A stretch of DNA of 64,000 nt from Flavobacterium sp. Its GTDB lineage: Bacteria; Bacteroidota; Bacteroidia; Flavobacteriales; Flavobacteriaceae. Made by a program: the position numbers and the translations under genes. Positions 22,613 through 31,070 of this stretch are shown piece after piece (position 1 is the first letter of the stretch; each line of letters starts with the position of its first letter). Under the pieces are notes generated by a model. That model was not told where the DNA came from. It saw only the letters and a program-made list of their open reading frames with translations, and searched no databases. The stretch covers positions 91,177-155,176 of the forward strand of contig NZ_SEBR01000009.1 of assembly GCF_004295795.1 (NCBI RefSeq). The letters are read 5' to 3'.

Positions 22613-24670
22613 ATGGCAGTTTTATCTAAAATCAGACAGCGTTCACTGCTGCTGATCGGAGTAATCGGATTTTGTTTGTTGGCCTTCCTGATCGGTGATA
22701 TTTTCACGAGCGGAAACCTAAATCTTGCATCTAAGGATGTGGGTAGCGTCAACGGAAAAGACATCACTTTTGACGATTTCCGAGTGAAAGTGAGCAACGT
22801 AGAGAAAAGCGGACAAGGAATGAGCGCGACACAAGCGTCAAACCGTGTTTGGGATCAGGAAATCGCGATCACTTTGCTTACCGAAGAATTCGAAAAATTG
22901 GGAATCCGCGTAGGCGAAAAACATATTTTGGAGGCGTTCAAGAACGATCCGCAAATTGGGCAGAACCCAATGTTCAAAGGCGCTAACGGCGAATTTGACG
23001 TGGCGAAACTAAGCGAGTTCATCAAGACGAATCCAGATGCCGCACAAGCAATCAAAGACCGCGAAAAAGATGCGGTTTTGAACGCGAAATATTTGGTTTA
23101 CAACACTTTGGTAAAAGGTGGATTATTCGTGACCGAAGCAGAAGGAAAATTCAAATACGAAGCCGAAACGACAAAAGCGTCTTTCGATTACGTGGGTGTT
23201 TTGTTCTCGACCGTGAAAGACAGCGATGTCAAGATTTCTGACAGCGAACTTACAGATTACATGAAAAAGCACGAAAAGCGTTACAAGAGCGACGAAAACC
23301 GCGAGCTTGAATACGTTTTGGTAGCCGACAAACCGTCTGCAGCTGACGAATCCGAAGTTAAAGGTGAAGTGGACAAGTTGCTTACTTCCACTGATTCTAC
23401 CGGAAATTTCCGCACGACAAAAAACATCGGTGATTTCGTAAGCCAGAATTCCGATATTCCTTTCGATACGACTTACATCGCCAAGAAAGACTTGCCAACC
23501 GCTCACGCCGAGGCTTTGTTCAATCTTCCGGCAGGCCAGATCTACGGACCGTACATGCAAGGTGACTATTACGCAGTAACTCGCGCAATGGGACGAAAAG
23601 CCGGTGCAAACGCCAAGGCTAGCCATATCTTGATCAGCTGGGAAGGCACGCAAGTGAACAAACGCGAAAAGCGTACGAAGGAAGAGGCAAAAGCGAAAGC
23701 CGAAGCTTTGTTGGTTCAGGCAAAAGCGAATCCAAGTGGTTTTGCGATGTTGGCCATCACGAATTCTGACGATTCTTCTGCCAATCAAGGTGGAGATTTG
23801 GGCTATTTCGCTCCAGGGCAAATGGTTCCGGCGTTCAACGATTTCGTTTTCAAGAATCCAATCGGAACAATCGGTTTGGTTGAAAGCCAATTCGGATACC
23901 ACGTAATCAACGTTACAGACAAACAAGACGCCGTGAAATTGGCTACTATCGCCAGAAAAATCGAGCCGTCTGATGCCACGACCGACGCCCTTTACCAAAA
24001 AGCGGTAAAAGTCGAAATGGAAGCGAACGACAAAGATTTCGCCACTGTTGCCAAAGCAGAGAAATTGGAAGTTGTTCCAAGCGTGAAAGTAAAAGCGATG
24101 GACGAATACTTTGGAAATATCGGAGCACAACGCGCAATCGTGCAATGGGCTTTCGGAGCTAAAGTAGGAGATGTGAAGCGTTTCGAAGTTGTTAATGTAG
24201 GAAACGTAATCGTGAAATTGAAGAAAATCAATCCGGAAGGTTTGTTATCTATCGATGAAGCGAGAGTTAGCGTTGAGCCACTTTTGAAGAACAAGAAGAA
24301 GGCCGAAATCATCAAGAAAAAGATGACAGGTGCGTCACTTCAGGCAATCGCGCAAGCTTCTGGAGCTACCGTTCAATCGGCTACAGATTTGACGCTTGAA
24401 AACGCAATGATACCAAATGCCGGTCCGGAACCTAAAGTCGTCGGAACTGCAATCGCGACTGCGACTGGAAAAGTTTCCAAACCGATCGAAGGAAATTCTG
24501 GTGTTTACGTAGTTGCTCCGAAAGCGGTTACAAAAGCGGCTGCAACCAAAGATCACCTCGATTTCGTCAACAAGGTGAAATCGCAAACAGGCGGATACAC
24601 TTCAAGAATTATCCCGGCTTTGAAGGCAGATGCTAAAATTGAAGACAACAGATCGAAATTCAACTACTAG
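22613..24670 (+). CDS. PpiD/SurA-type membrane-anchored peptidylprolyl isomerase
   Basis: A 685-residue periplasmic foldase. One N-terminal transmembrane helix (about 12-32, LLLIGVIGFCLLAFLIGDIF) anchors it; a SurA_N-like chaperone domain follows (about 40-240: VNGKDITFDDFRVKV, VWDQEIAITLLTEE, EAFKNDPQIGQNPMF). A parvulin rotamase domain is at about 335-440 (ASHILISWEG, then NQGGDLGYFAPGQMVPAFND and SQFGYHVINV). The C-terminal part resembles further degenerate rotamase repeats. Such proteins help outer-membrane proteins fold as they leave the Sec channel. A strong terminator follows. Confidence 0.92.
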   Translation: MAVLSKIRQRSLLLIGVIGFCLLAFLIGDIFTSGNLNLASKDVGSVNGKDITFDDFRVKVSNVEKSGQGMSATQASNRVWDQEIAITLLTEEFEKLGIRVGEKHILEAFKNDPQIGQNPMFKGANGEFDVAKLSEFIKTNPDAAQAIKDREKDAVLNAKYLVYNTLVKGGLFVTEAEGKFKYEAETTKASFDYVGVLFSTVKDSDVKISDSELTDYMKKHEKRYKSDENRELEYVLVADKPSAADESEVKGEVDKLLTSTDSTGNFRTTKNIGDFVSQNSDIPFDTTYIAKKDLPTAHAEALFNLPAGQIYGPYMQGDYYAVTRAMGRKAGANAKASHILISWEGTQVNKREKRTKEEAKAKAEALLVQAKANPSGFAMLAITNSDDSSANQGGDLGYFAPGQMVPAFNDFVFKNPIGTIGLVESQFGYHVINVTDKQDAVKLATIARKIEPSDATTDALYQKAVKVEMEANDKDFATVAKAEKLEVVPSVKVKAMDEYFGNIGAQRAIVQWAFGAKVGDVKRFEVVNVGNVIVKLKKINPEGLLSIDEARVSVEPLLKNKKKAEIIKKKMTGASLQAIAQASGATVQSATDLTLENAMIPNAGPEPKVVGTAIATATGKVSKPIEGNSGVYVVAPKAVTKAAATKDHLDFVNKVKSQTGGYTSRIIPALKADAKIEDNRSKFNY

Positions 24671-24692
24671 AAATTTCGTTCCCCAATACAAA

Positions 24693-24724
24693 AAATCCCG
24701 GATGGTATGTTCGGGATTTTTTTT
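24693..24724 (+). terminator. Rho-independent terminator after PpiD-like gene
   Basis: AAATCCCG (24693-24700) pairs with CGGGATTT (24712-24719), 11-nt loop, then T-run to 24724. Confidence 0.9.
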
Positions 24725-24743
24725 GCCTAAAGGTTTCGTGTTT

Positions 24744-25661
24744 TTAGAGTATCATTTCCGAAAAAGGAATGACCGTATCGAAACCGCTACCTTTAAAATA
24801 TTCCGAGGGATTTTCACGGCTCACAGCCAAAACGAAATCGCCGCCCCAAGCACCAAGACTCTTGATAACACCTTTGAAATCAGAGAATAGCGCTTCTTTT
24901 ACGGTTTGCATTTCGAGTACTTCACTCATGATGCTTTCGTGTTTTTCGAGTTCATAGGCGAAACTTCTCAAGTCTTGGGCGGAAAGTAAATTTTGTGTGA
25001 TTTTGGTAATTTTCGAAACGGTGCGTCCGATGTTTTCCGTGCGATTGTGATAATAGGATGCGATTGCAGCTTTACTGCTTTGCTTTTTATTCAGATACAC
25101 AAAATAGAGATCGGCCGTGAAATACGGTTTGAATGAAATCGGTTCAATTACGGGTTTTGCATTTTCAAGCCGATACAAGATTGGCGTGTCGTTTTGGGCG
25201 CAAGCGATGTCGTAACCACTTCCGCCGAAGCTGTTATCGAGTAATTCGAAAGCGTCGATCCCAAGCCATTGCGCAATGTTGTTGATCAAAGTGGATGAAG
25301 TTCCCAAGCCCCAATTTTTTGGGAAAGTAAGATTCGTTTCAATCGAAAAACCTTCTGAATTGTCGATGAAACCAGGATTCTTCAAGTAAGCCTCGTGCAA
25401 GATTTCGAGCAAAGTCGTTTTTACCGAATCGTATTTCTCGACGTAATCTGGAGTACAGATTTCGGTAAAATCGTAACTGTCTTCAAACCAAACCGATCCA
25501 TCTTTGTTGAAACTTTTCCAGTGGATTTTTTTGTCAGATGCAGGTTCGATGGTCAGATCCTGTCCAAATTTTGTTGGAAAAGCCAAAGCCTGAGCGCCGT
25601 CGAGCACGACGTATTCGCCCGTAAGGAGCAATTTTCCGTTGGAATAAAAGCGTTGTTTCAT
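24744..25661 (-). CDS. GYDIA-type GHMP kinase (mevalonate-pathway kinase)
   Basis: A 305-residue small-molecule kinase of the GHMP superfamily. The opening FYSNGKLLLTGEYVVLDGA (5-23) is typical of mevalonate-type kinases. The ATP-binding loop PKNWGLGTSST is at 114-124, and the flavobacterial signature GGSGYDIACAQ is at 146-156. The C-terminal GAWGGDF matches the third GHMP motif. It follows the HMG-CoA reductase gene by 45 bases in the same direction, which supports a role phosphorylating mevalonate or phosphomevalonate for isoprenoid synthesis. Which of the two steps it catalyses cannot be read from the sequence. Confidence 0.88.
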   Translation of the reverse strand: MKQRFYSNGKLLLTGEYVVLDGAQALAFPTKFGQDLTIEPASDKKIHWKSFNKDGSVWFEDSYDFTEICTPDYVEKYDSVKTTLLEILHEAYLKNPGFIDNSEGFSIETNLTFPKNWGLGTSSTLINNIAQWLGIDAFELLDNSFGGSGYDIACAQNDTPILYRLENAKPVIEPISFKPYFTADLYFVYLNKKQSSKAAIASYYHNRTENIGRTVSKITKITQNLLSAQDLRSFAYELEKHESIMSEVLEMQTVKEALFSDFKGVIKSLGAWGGDFVLAVSRENPSEYFKGSGFDTVIPFSEMIL

Positions 25662-25706
25662 AAATGCTGCAAAGTCTGAAAGTTGGAATTTCTGGATCGA
25701 ACGACT

Positions 25707-27026
25707 TTAGTTTTTCCTCAGACTTTCAATATAATTCACGGCCGCGGCGTGCGAAATCGCGTGTTTCTTGAAGTGTTTCCGCACTTGATCGCGTTCGTCT
25801 TCGGTCGCATCGAATTGGTTCAGAATATTGTTCAGATGCATTTTCATGTGGCCTTCCTGGATTCCCGTGGTCGTCAACGAACGCAATGCCGCGAAATTTT
25901 GCGCAAGTCCGGTCGCTGCGACAATCTGCATCAGTTCTGGAGCAGATGGTTTCTCCAGCATTTCCAAGGCGAATTTCACCAAAGGATGTAACGAGGTCAA
26001 ACCGCCTACAGTTCCCAAAGCCAAAGGCAAATCTACCCAAAACCTGAAAATTCCGTCTTTGATTTCGGCGTGTGAAAGACTCGAATAGCGACCGTCTTTC
26101 GAAGCGTAGGCGTGAACCGCGGCTTCGATTGCGCGAAAATCGTTTCCGGTTGCAAGCACTACTGCATCGACGCCATTCATGATGCCTTTGTTGTGCGTCA
26201 CGGCGCGGTAAGGTTCGACTTCGGCGATCTTGACGGCTGTGGCGAATTTTTCCGCGAAAGCGTGAGTATCGGTAATGTTTTTGTCGGCCAATTCCTCGAT
26301 TTTGCACGAAACTTCCGCACGGACGATACAACTTGTCACATAATTGGACAAAATGCTCATCACGATTTTTATGTTCTTTTCTTGGGCTGAAAAACCGTCA
26401 TATTCATCGGCCTCGGCTTTCAACGTCTTGGCGAATTGCTCGAGACAGGAATTGATGAAATTCGCGCCCATCGAATCTTTCGTCTCGAAAGTGGCGTGAA
26501 GCTGGAAATAACCCGGAATCTCGGCTGTTTTATCTCTTAACTCTATGTCGAGAATTCCACCACCGCGCTTTTGCATATTGGCCGTCAGCGGTTCGGTATC
26601 GTAAAAGAAATTGGGTTTGATCAATTGGAAAAAGCCCTTCAATTTCTCGTTGTCACCCGAAAATATAAAATGTACCTGCCCGATTTTCTCGGTGTTCAGC
26701 ACTGTGGTTTTGAATCCGCCGCGGGTTGACCAAAATTTCGCCGATTTCGATGCCGCGGCGACGACAGAACTTTCCTCGATCACCATCGGGACCGTATATG
26801 TTTTTCCGTTTATAAGAAAATTCGGGGCGATTCCCATCGGCAAATAGAAATTCGTAACCGTGTTTTCTATAAAATCGTCGTGCAATTGTTGCAGTTTTTC
26901 GTCCGAATTCCAATAGCTTTTGAGCAATGACTTGGCCTGGTCGGCTTGCTGAAAATACGTGTTCGCTATCCAATCGATCTTGTCGTTTTTGGAAAGCTTC
27001 GAAAAGCCCGAAATCTCTTTGGTCAT
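25707..27026 (-). CDS. mvaA: Hydroxymethylglutaryl-CoA reductase, class II
   Basis: A 439-residue class II HMG-CoA reductase that makes mevalonate from HMG-CoA. The active-site features are present: PMGIAPNF...TYTVPMVIEESSVVAAAS (62-92) with the catalytic Glu at 84-85, THNKGIMNGVDAVV with catalytic Lys280, and TGND with Asp296. The Lys-Asp spacing of 16 equals that between Lys267 and Asp283 of the Pseudomonas mevalonii enzyme. An aromatic-rich FRFWVDLPLALGTVGG segment and a C-terminal flap (RKHFKKHAISHAAAV) with a His complete it. The start at 27026 is chosen because a perfect -7 box overlaps the longer in-frame start at 27044. Confidence 0.93.
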   Translation of the reverse strand: MTKEISGFSKLSKNDKIDWIANTYFQQADQAKSLLKSYWNSDEKLQQLHDDFIENTVTNFYLPMGIAPNFLINGKTYTVPMVIEESSVVAAASKSAKFWSTRGGFKTTVLNTEKIGQVHFIFSGDNEKLKGFFQLIKPNFFYDTEPLTANMQKRGGGILDIELRDKTAEIPGYFQLHATFETKDSMGANFINSCLEQFAKTLKAEADEYDGFSAQEKNIKIVMSILSNYVTSCIVRAEVSCKIEELADKNITDTHAFAEKFATAVKIAEVEPYRAVTHNKGIMNGVDAVVLATGNDFRAIEAAVHAYASKDGRYSSLSHAEIKDGIFRFWVDLPLALGTVGGLTSLHPLVKFALEMLEKPSAPELMQIVAATGLAQNFAALRSLTTTGIQEGHMKMHLNNILNQFDATEDERDQVRKHFKKHAISHAAAVNYIESLRKN

Positions 27027-27043
27027 ACTGGTAGATTGAATCA

Positions 27044-27051
27044 CAAAGATA
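27044..27051 (-). promoter_or_regulatory. -7 box TATCTTTG of the mevalonate operon
   Basis: A perfect TAnnTTTG box on the minus strand, 17 bases upstream of the mvaA ATG. The -33 element is weak. Confidence 0.55.
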
Positions 27052-27200
27052 GCATTCTCGCGGTTTTACCACAGATAGTCGACGCAACTATTCTATTGCA
27101 AGGCAGATTTCCGACTTCGCTAAATTACATATTTTCGGAATATTTCCAAATTTAACACGGAATATTTCCAATAATTAAATTTTGTTTTTACTTTCGGAAA

Positions 27201-28283
27201 ATGATTTCGGACGGTGAAAGTGATTTTATTAAGGGACGTGGCGCCCAGAAGAATGTCAAGAATCGGTTTTTTTCCGAGTCGCTTGAGGTTTCGGATGAAT
27301 TCCTGAATTATTGCGCCGCAGAAGGTGATGACGCTGACCCGAATCGCACGCATTACTTGGAAGTTTTCCCCAAGACGATCGTCAACAAAGTAGAAAGCCC
27401 AGACGTGGGAATGGCCTGGTCGATGAACGCTTACCAAGGTTGCGAGCACGGCTGTATATATTGTTACGCGCGGAATTCCCACGAATATTGGGGCTATTCC
27501 GCCGGATTGGATTTCGAACGCAAAATTCTCGTCAAAAAAAATGCGCCTCTATTGTTGGAAGAAAAATTAAAAAGCAAAAATTGGCAAGCCTCGACTATCG
27601 TAATGTCGGGAAATACAGATTGTTACCAACCGGCCGAAAAGAAATTTCAGATCACGAGGCAATGTCTTGAAGTGTTTCACAAATTTCGGCATCCGGTGGC
27701 AATCATTACGAAGAACGCACTGATAAGCCGTGACATGGATATTGTTGCAAAACTCGCAGCCGATAATTTGATAGGAGTGAACGTGTCGATCACTTCTTTA
27801 TCAGAAAAGACGCGCCAACTTGTCGAGCCGAGGACTGCAACTATCAAAAAGCGATTGGATACGGTGAAAATGCTGTCGGATGCGGGCGTTCCGGTGAACG
27901 TATTGATTGCGCCGATAATTCCCGGGATAAACAGCCACGAAGTTTTGCCATTGGCCAAAGCTGCGGCAGATGCCGGCGCGGTCTCGATAGCGCATACGAT
28001 TGTAAGGTTAAATGGACAAATCGCGGAAATCTTCACCGACTGGATCCAAAAAGCAATGCCGGATCGCGCGGACAAAGTATTGAATCACATCAGGCAAGTG
28101 CACGGCGGAACGCTCAACGACAGTCGCTATGGCCAAAGAATGAGAGGTGAAGGCGAATTCGCCGACCAGATTCACGCGCAAATGCGATTGGCGCGCAAGA
28201 AGTTTTTCGAGGGAAAATCATTTCCGAAGTTGAACGGCGATCTGTACGAGCAATATCGCGATGGACAACTGAGTTTGTTCTGA
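27201..28283 (+). CDS. PA0069-family radical SAM protein
   Basis: A 360-residue radical S-adenosylmethionine enzyme. The [4Fe-4S] motif CEHGCIYC lies at about residues 82-89, within the family-typical context NAYQGCEHGCIYCYARNSHE. An opening GRGA motif (12-15) and the later TKNALISRD, VNVSITSLS and LIAPIIPGIN strands match the TIM-barrel of the spore-photoproduct-lyase-like PA0069 family. Known members are widespread but lack a settled substrate. The gene stands alone between divergent mvaA and convergent DUF2200. Start ATG at 27201. Confidence 0.9.
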   Translation: MISDGESDFIKGRGAQKNVKNRFFSESLEVSDEFLNYCAAEGDDADPNRTHYLEVFPKTIVNKVESPDVGMAWSMNAYQGCEHGCIYCYARNSHEYWGYSAGLDFERKILVKKNAPLLLEEKLKSKNWQASTIVMSGNTDCYQPAEKKFQITRQCLEVFHKFRHPVAIITKNALISRDMDIVAKLAADNLIGVNVSITSLSEKTRQLVEPRTATIKKRLDTVKMLSDAGVPVNVLIAPIIPGINSHEVLPLAKAAADAGAVSIAHTIVRLNGQIAEIFTDWIQKAMPDRADKVLNHIRQVHGGTLNDSRYGQRMRGEGEFADQIHAQMRLARKKFFEGKSFPKLNGDLYEQYRDGQLSLF

Positions 28284-28307
28284 TTGCCGAAATGTTGCTT
28301 CAGAAGA

Positions 28308-28658
28308 TTATACGCGCAAGATTTTAGCCATGACTTTGCCTTTGGCGAGTTCGTCTATCATTTTGTCGAGATACCGTATTTTTCGCATGATCGGATCTTC
28401 TATTTCCTCGACTCTGTGACCGCAGATTACGCCGGTTATTTTCGAGGCATTCGGATTCAAGTTGGGAGCGTCGTTGAAAAAGGATTCGAAGTTCGTCTTT
28501 TCGTCGAGCACTTGTTGCAAAGATTTTTCATCGTATCCGGTAAGCCAAAAAATGATCGTGTCGACTTCTTGTTTCATGCGCCCTTTTTTCTCGGCTTTAG
28601 CGATGTAGTGCGGATAAACGCCCGCAAAAGACATTTTGTAAACTCTCGTATTGTCCAT
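28308..28658 (-). CDS. DUF2200-family protein
   Basis: A 116-residue cytoplasmic protein matching the DUF2200 pattern: [28 protein letters not shown] start (here [18 protein letters not shown]), the [20 protein letters not shown] segment, and the C-terminal basic strand KVMAKILRV. Such proteins are short and widely distributed, sometimes annotated as DNA-binding, but their role is unknown. No partner gene is evident; the neighbour on the left converges, the one on the right diverges. A perfect -7 box lies 27 bases upstream. Confidence 0.85.
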   Translation of the reverse strand: MDNTRVYKMSFAGVYPHYIAKAEKKGRMKQEVDTIIFWLTGYDEKSLQQVLDEKTNFESFFNDAPNLNPNASKITGVICGHRVEEIEDPIMRKIRYLDKMIDELAKGKVMAKILRV

Positions 28659-28685
28659 TTTTGATCGTCAGTACTGTGGGTTTTC

Positions 28686-28693
28686 CAAAGATA
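28686..28693 (-). promoter_or_regulatory. -7 box TATCTTTG before DUF2200 gene
   Basis: A perfect TAnnTTTG match on the minus strand, 27 bases before the ATG at 28658. No -33 TTG at the usual distance. Confidence 0.5.
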
Positions 28694-28848
28694 GCGAATA
28701 AGTTACGAGCCGTTTGTGCCAAAAGTTGTAACGAAACGCGATTTTAAAGACAAACAGGCCGTTAACCCGAACCTCGATTTAACAGCGAAAAAAAGCTTTA
28801 TTTGCATTTTTTTCACTAAAATTGACGGTTTTTATATTCCACATAAAA

Positions 28849-31020
28849 ATGACGAGAATTTTTAAGGTAACCACACTTTTCCTGTTGGTCGGCGCATCGG
28901 TTTTTGCCCAAAAAAAGGTGACTGTCGATGAGATCTACACCGGCGCTTTCCGAACAAAAGGCATGGACGAATTGAGTTCCATGAAAAAAACGAACCAATA
29001 CACGGTTCTGAACTTGGACAGAAACTCGCGCCGTTCACAAATCGATCTTTACGATTTCGCGACCCTCAAAAAAGTTGCGACAGTATTGGATACCAAAGAT
29101 CACAAGGAATTGCAGTCGATCGACAGTTATTCGTTCGACGCATCCGAAAAGAAAATCCTTATAGCGACAAATTCGAACCCAATTTATCGCCATTCTTTTA
29201 CCGCCGATTTTTACCTGTTCGACATCGCGTCCAAACAACTTTCAAAGGTATTGGAAGCCGCTCAGGAACCGACGTTTTCACCAGACGGAACCAAAATTGC
29301 GTACGGAAAGGAAAACAACCTGTTCATTTACGACATCGCCTCGAAGACCAGCAAACAAATTACGTCTGACGGAAAGAAAAATGCGGTCATTAATGGAATC
29401 ACAGATTGGGTTTACGAAGAAGAATTCGCATTCGTGCGCGCTTTCGACTGGAGTGCAGATTCAAAAAAGGTAGCTTTCATCCGCTTTGACGAAACTGACG
29501 TTCCGGAGTTCACGATGACGGTTTTTCACAAAGAGCTTTATCCGAAGGAAGAAAAATTCAAGTATCCGAAAGCGGGCGAGAAGAACGCGATCGTAAGTTT
29601 ACATCTATACGACGTGGCATCGGCTGCGACCAAAAACGTAAATCTTGGCAATTACAGCGACTTTTACATCGCGCGTCTGAAATGGACAAATGACGCCAAT
29701 ATCTTGAGCGCACAAGTCTTGAACCGCCACCAGAGCAATCTCGACTTAATTTTCGTCGACGGCAATTCGGGTGCGGCAAAAGTCGTGCTCAACGAAAAAG
29801 ACAAAGCTTATGTCGATGTCACCGACAACTTGACTTTCCTGAAAGACAATAGTTTTATCTGGACGTCCGAAAATGACGGTTTCAACCACATTTACGTTTA
29901 CGACAAGTCAGGTAAACTCAAAAATCAGGTCACGAAAGGCAAGTGGGAAGTCACCGCTTACTACGGATTCGATGAAAAGAACAAAACGATTTTTTACCAA
30001 TCTGTCGAGAACGGATCGATCAATCGCGACGTTTACAGCATCGGCCTTGATGGAAAAAACAAAAAACGTCTTTCGAGCCAAACCGGAACGAACAACGCGA
30101 CGACTTTTAGTCCAAACTTCGACTTCTACATCAACAGCTTTTCGAGTGCCACCGAGCCGACAGTTTTCACTTTGCGCGAGTCAAAATCTGGAAAAGAAGT
30201 CCAGAAAATCGCGGACAATGTCGCCTTGACCGATAAACTCAAGGCTTACGAATTGCCAACAAAGGAATTTTTCGTGTTGAAAACCGGGAAAGGCCAAGAA
30301 TTGAACGCTTGGATGATCAAGCCGAAAAACTTCGATGCGAGCAAAAAATATCCGGTTTTCATGTACCAATATTCGGGTCCGGGTTCTCAGGAAGTCGGAA
30401 ACCATTGGTTGAGCGCCAACGATTATTGGTTCATGATGTTGAGCCAGCAAGGTTACATCACGGTTTGTGTCGACGGACGCGGAACCGGTTTCAAAGGCGC
30501 GGCTTTCAAGAAAGTCACCCAAAACAATCTCGGCAAATTCGAGGTGGAAGACCAGATCGATGCGGCGAAAGTCATCGGGAGTTATCCTTATGTCGACAAA
30601 ACGAGAATTGGGATTTTTGGATGGTCTTACGGCGGATTCATGTCTTCGAACTGCATTCTCAAAGGAGCCGATACATTCAAGATGGCCATTGCGGTCGCTC
30701 CGGTCACGAACTGGCGTTTTTACGATTCCGTTTACACCGAGCGCTATTTGACGACGCCACAGGAAAATGCATCGGGTTACGATGAAAATTCCCCGATCAA
30801 CTTCGTGTCCAACCTCAAAGGAAAGTTCCTTTTGATACACGGAACGGCCGATGATAACGTTCACGTCCAAAACTCCATGCAAATGATAGAAGCCTTGGTG
30901 CAAGCCAACAAGCAATTCGACATGGCGATCTACCCGGACAAAAACCACGGCATTTACGGAGGCAAAACGCGCATCCAACTGTTCAATAAAATGACGGATT
31001 ACATCCTTCAAAATCTATAA
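28849..31020 (+). CDS. Dipeptidyl peptidase IV (S9B), exported
   Basis: A 723-residue serine peptidase that removes X-Pro or X-Ala dipeptides from peptide N termini. The signal peptide is residues 1-21 (ending ASVFAQ); the start at 28849 is preferred over an upstream in-frame codon at 28822 because it gives a clean signal peptide. The N-terminal beta-propeller contains TDWVYEEEFAFVRAFDW with the Glu-Glu pair (190-192) that binds the substrate amino terminus. The alpha/beta-hydrolase domain holds the triad: GWSYGG with Ser593, GTADDNVHV with Asp668/669, and NHG with His700. Three POT peptide transporters follow directly, pointing to peptide scavenging: this enzyme releases dipeptides that the transporters can import. 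Confidence 0.95.
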   Translation: MTRIFKVTTLFLLVGASVFAQKKVTVDEIYTGAFRTKGMDELSSMKKTNQYTVLNLDRNSRRSQIDLYDFATLKKVATVLDTKDHKELQSIDSYSFDASEKKILIATNSNPIYRHSFTADFYLFDIASKQLSKVLEAAQEPTFSPDGTKIAYGKENNLFIYDIASKTSKQITSDGKKNAVINGITDWVYEEEFAFVRAFDWSADSKKVAFIRFDETDVPEFTMTVFHKELYPKEEKFKYPKAGEKNAIVSLHLYDVASAATKNVNLGNYSDFYIARLKWTNDANILSAQVLNRHQSNLDLIFVDGNSGAAKVVLNEKDKAYVDVTDNLTFLKDNSFIWTSENDGFNHIYVYDKSGKLKNQVTKGKWEVTAYYGFDEKNKTIFYQSVENGSINRDVYSIGLDGKNKKRLSSQTGTNNATTFSPNFDFYINSFSSATEPTVFTLRESKSGKEVQKIADNVALTDKLKAYELPTKEFFVLKTGKGQELNAWMIKPKNFDASKKYPVFMYQYSGPGSQEVGNHWLSANDYWFMMLSQQGYITVCVDGRGTGFKGAAFKKVTQNNLGKFEVEDQIDAAKVIGSYPYVDKTRIGIFGWSYGGFMSSNCILKGADTFKMAIAVAPVTNWRFYDSVYTERYLTTPQENASGYDENSPINFVSNLKGKFLLIHGTADDNVHVQNSMQMIEALVQANKQFDMAIYPDKNHGIYGGKTRIQLFNKMTDYILQNL

Positions 31021-31070
31021 TTAACCAAAATTCCCGGCGGCTCACGCATCCGGACTAAAACCAAATACAC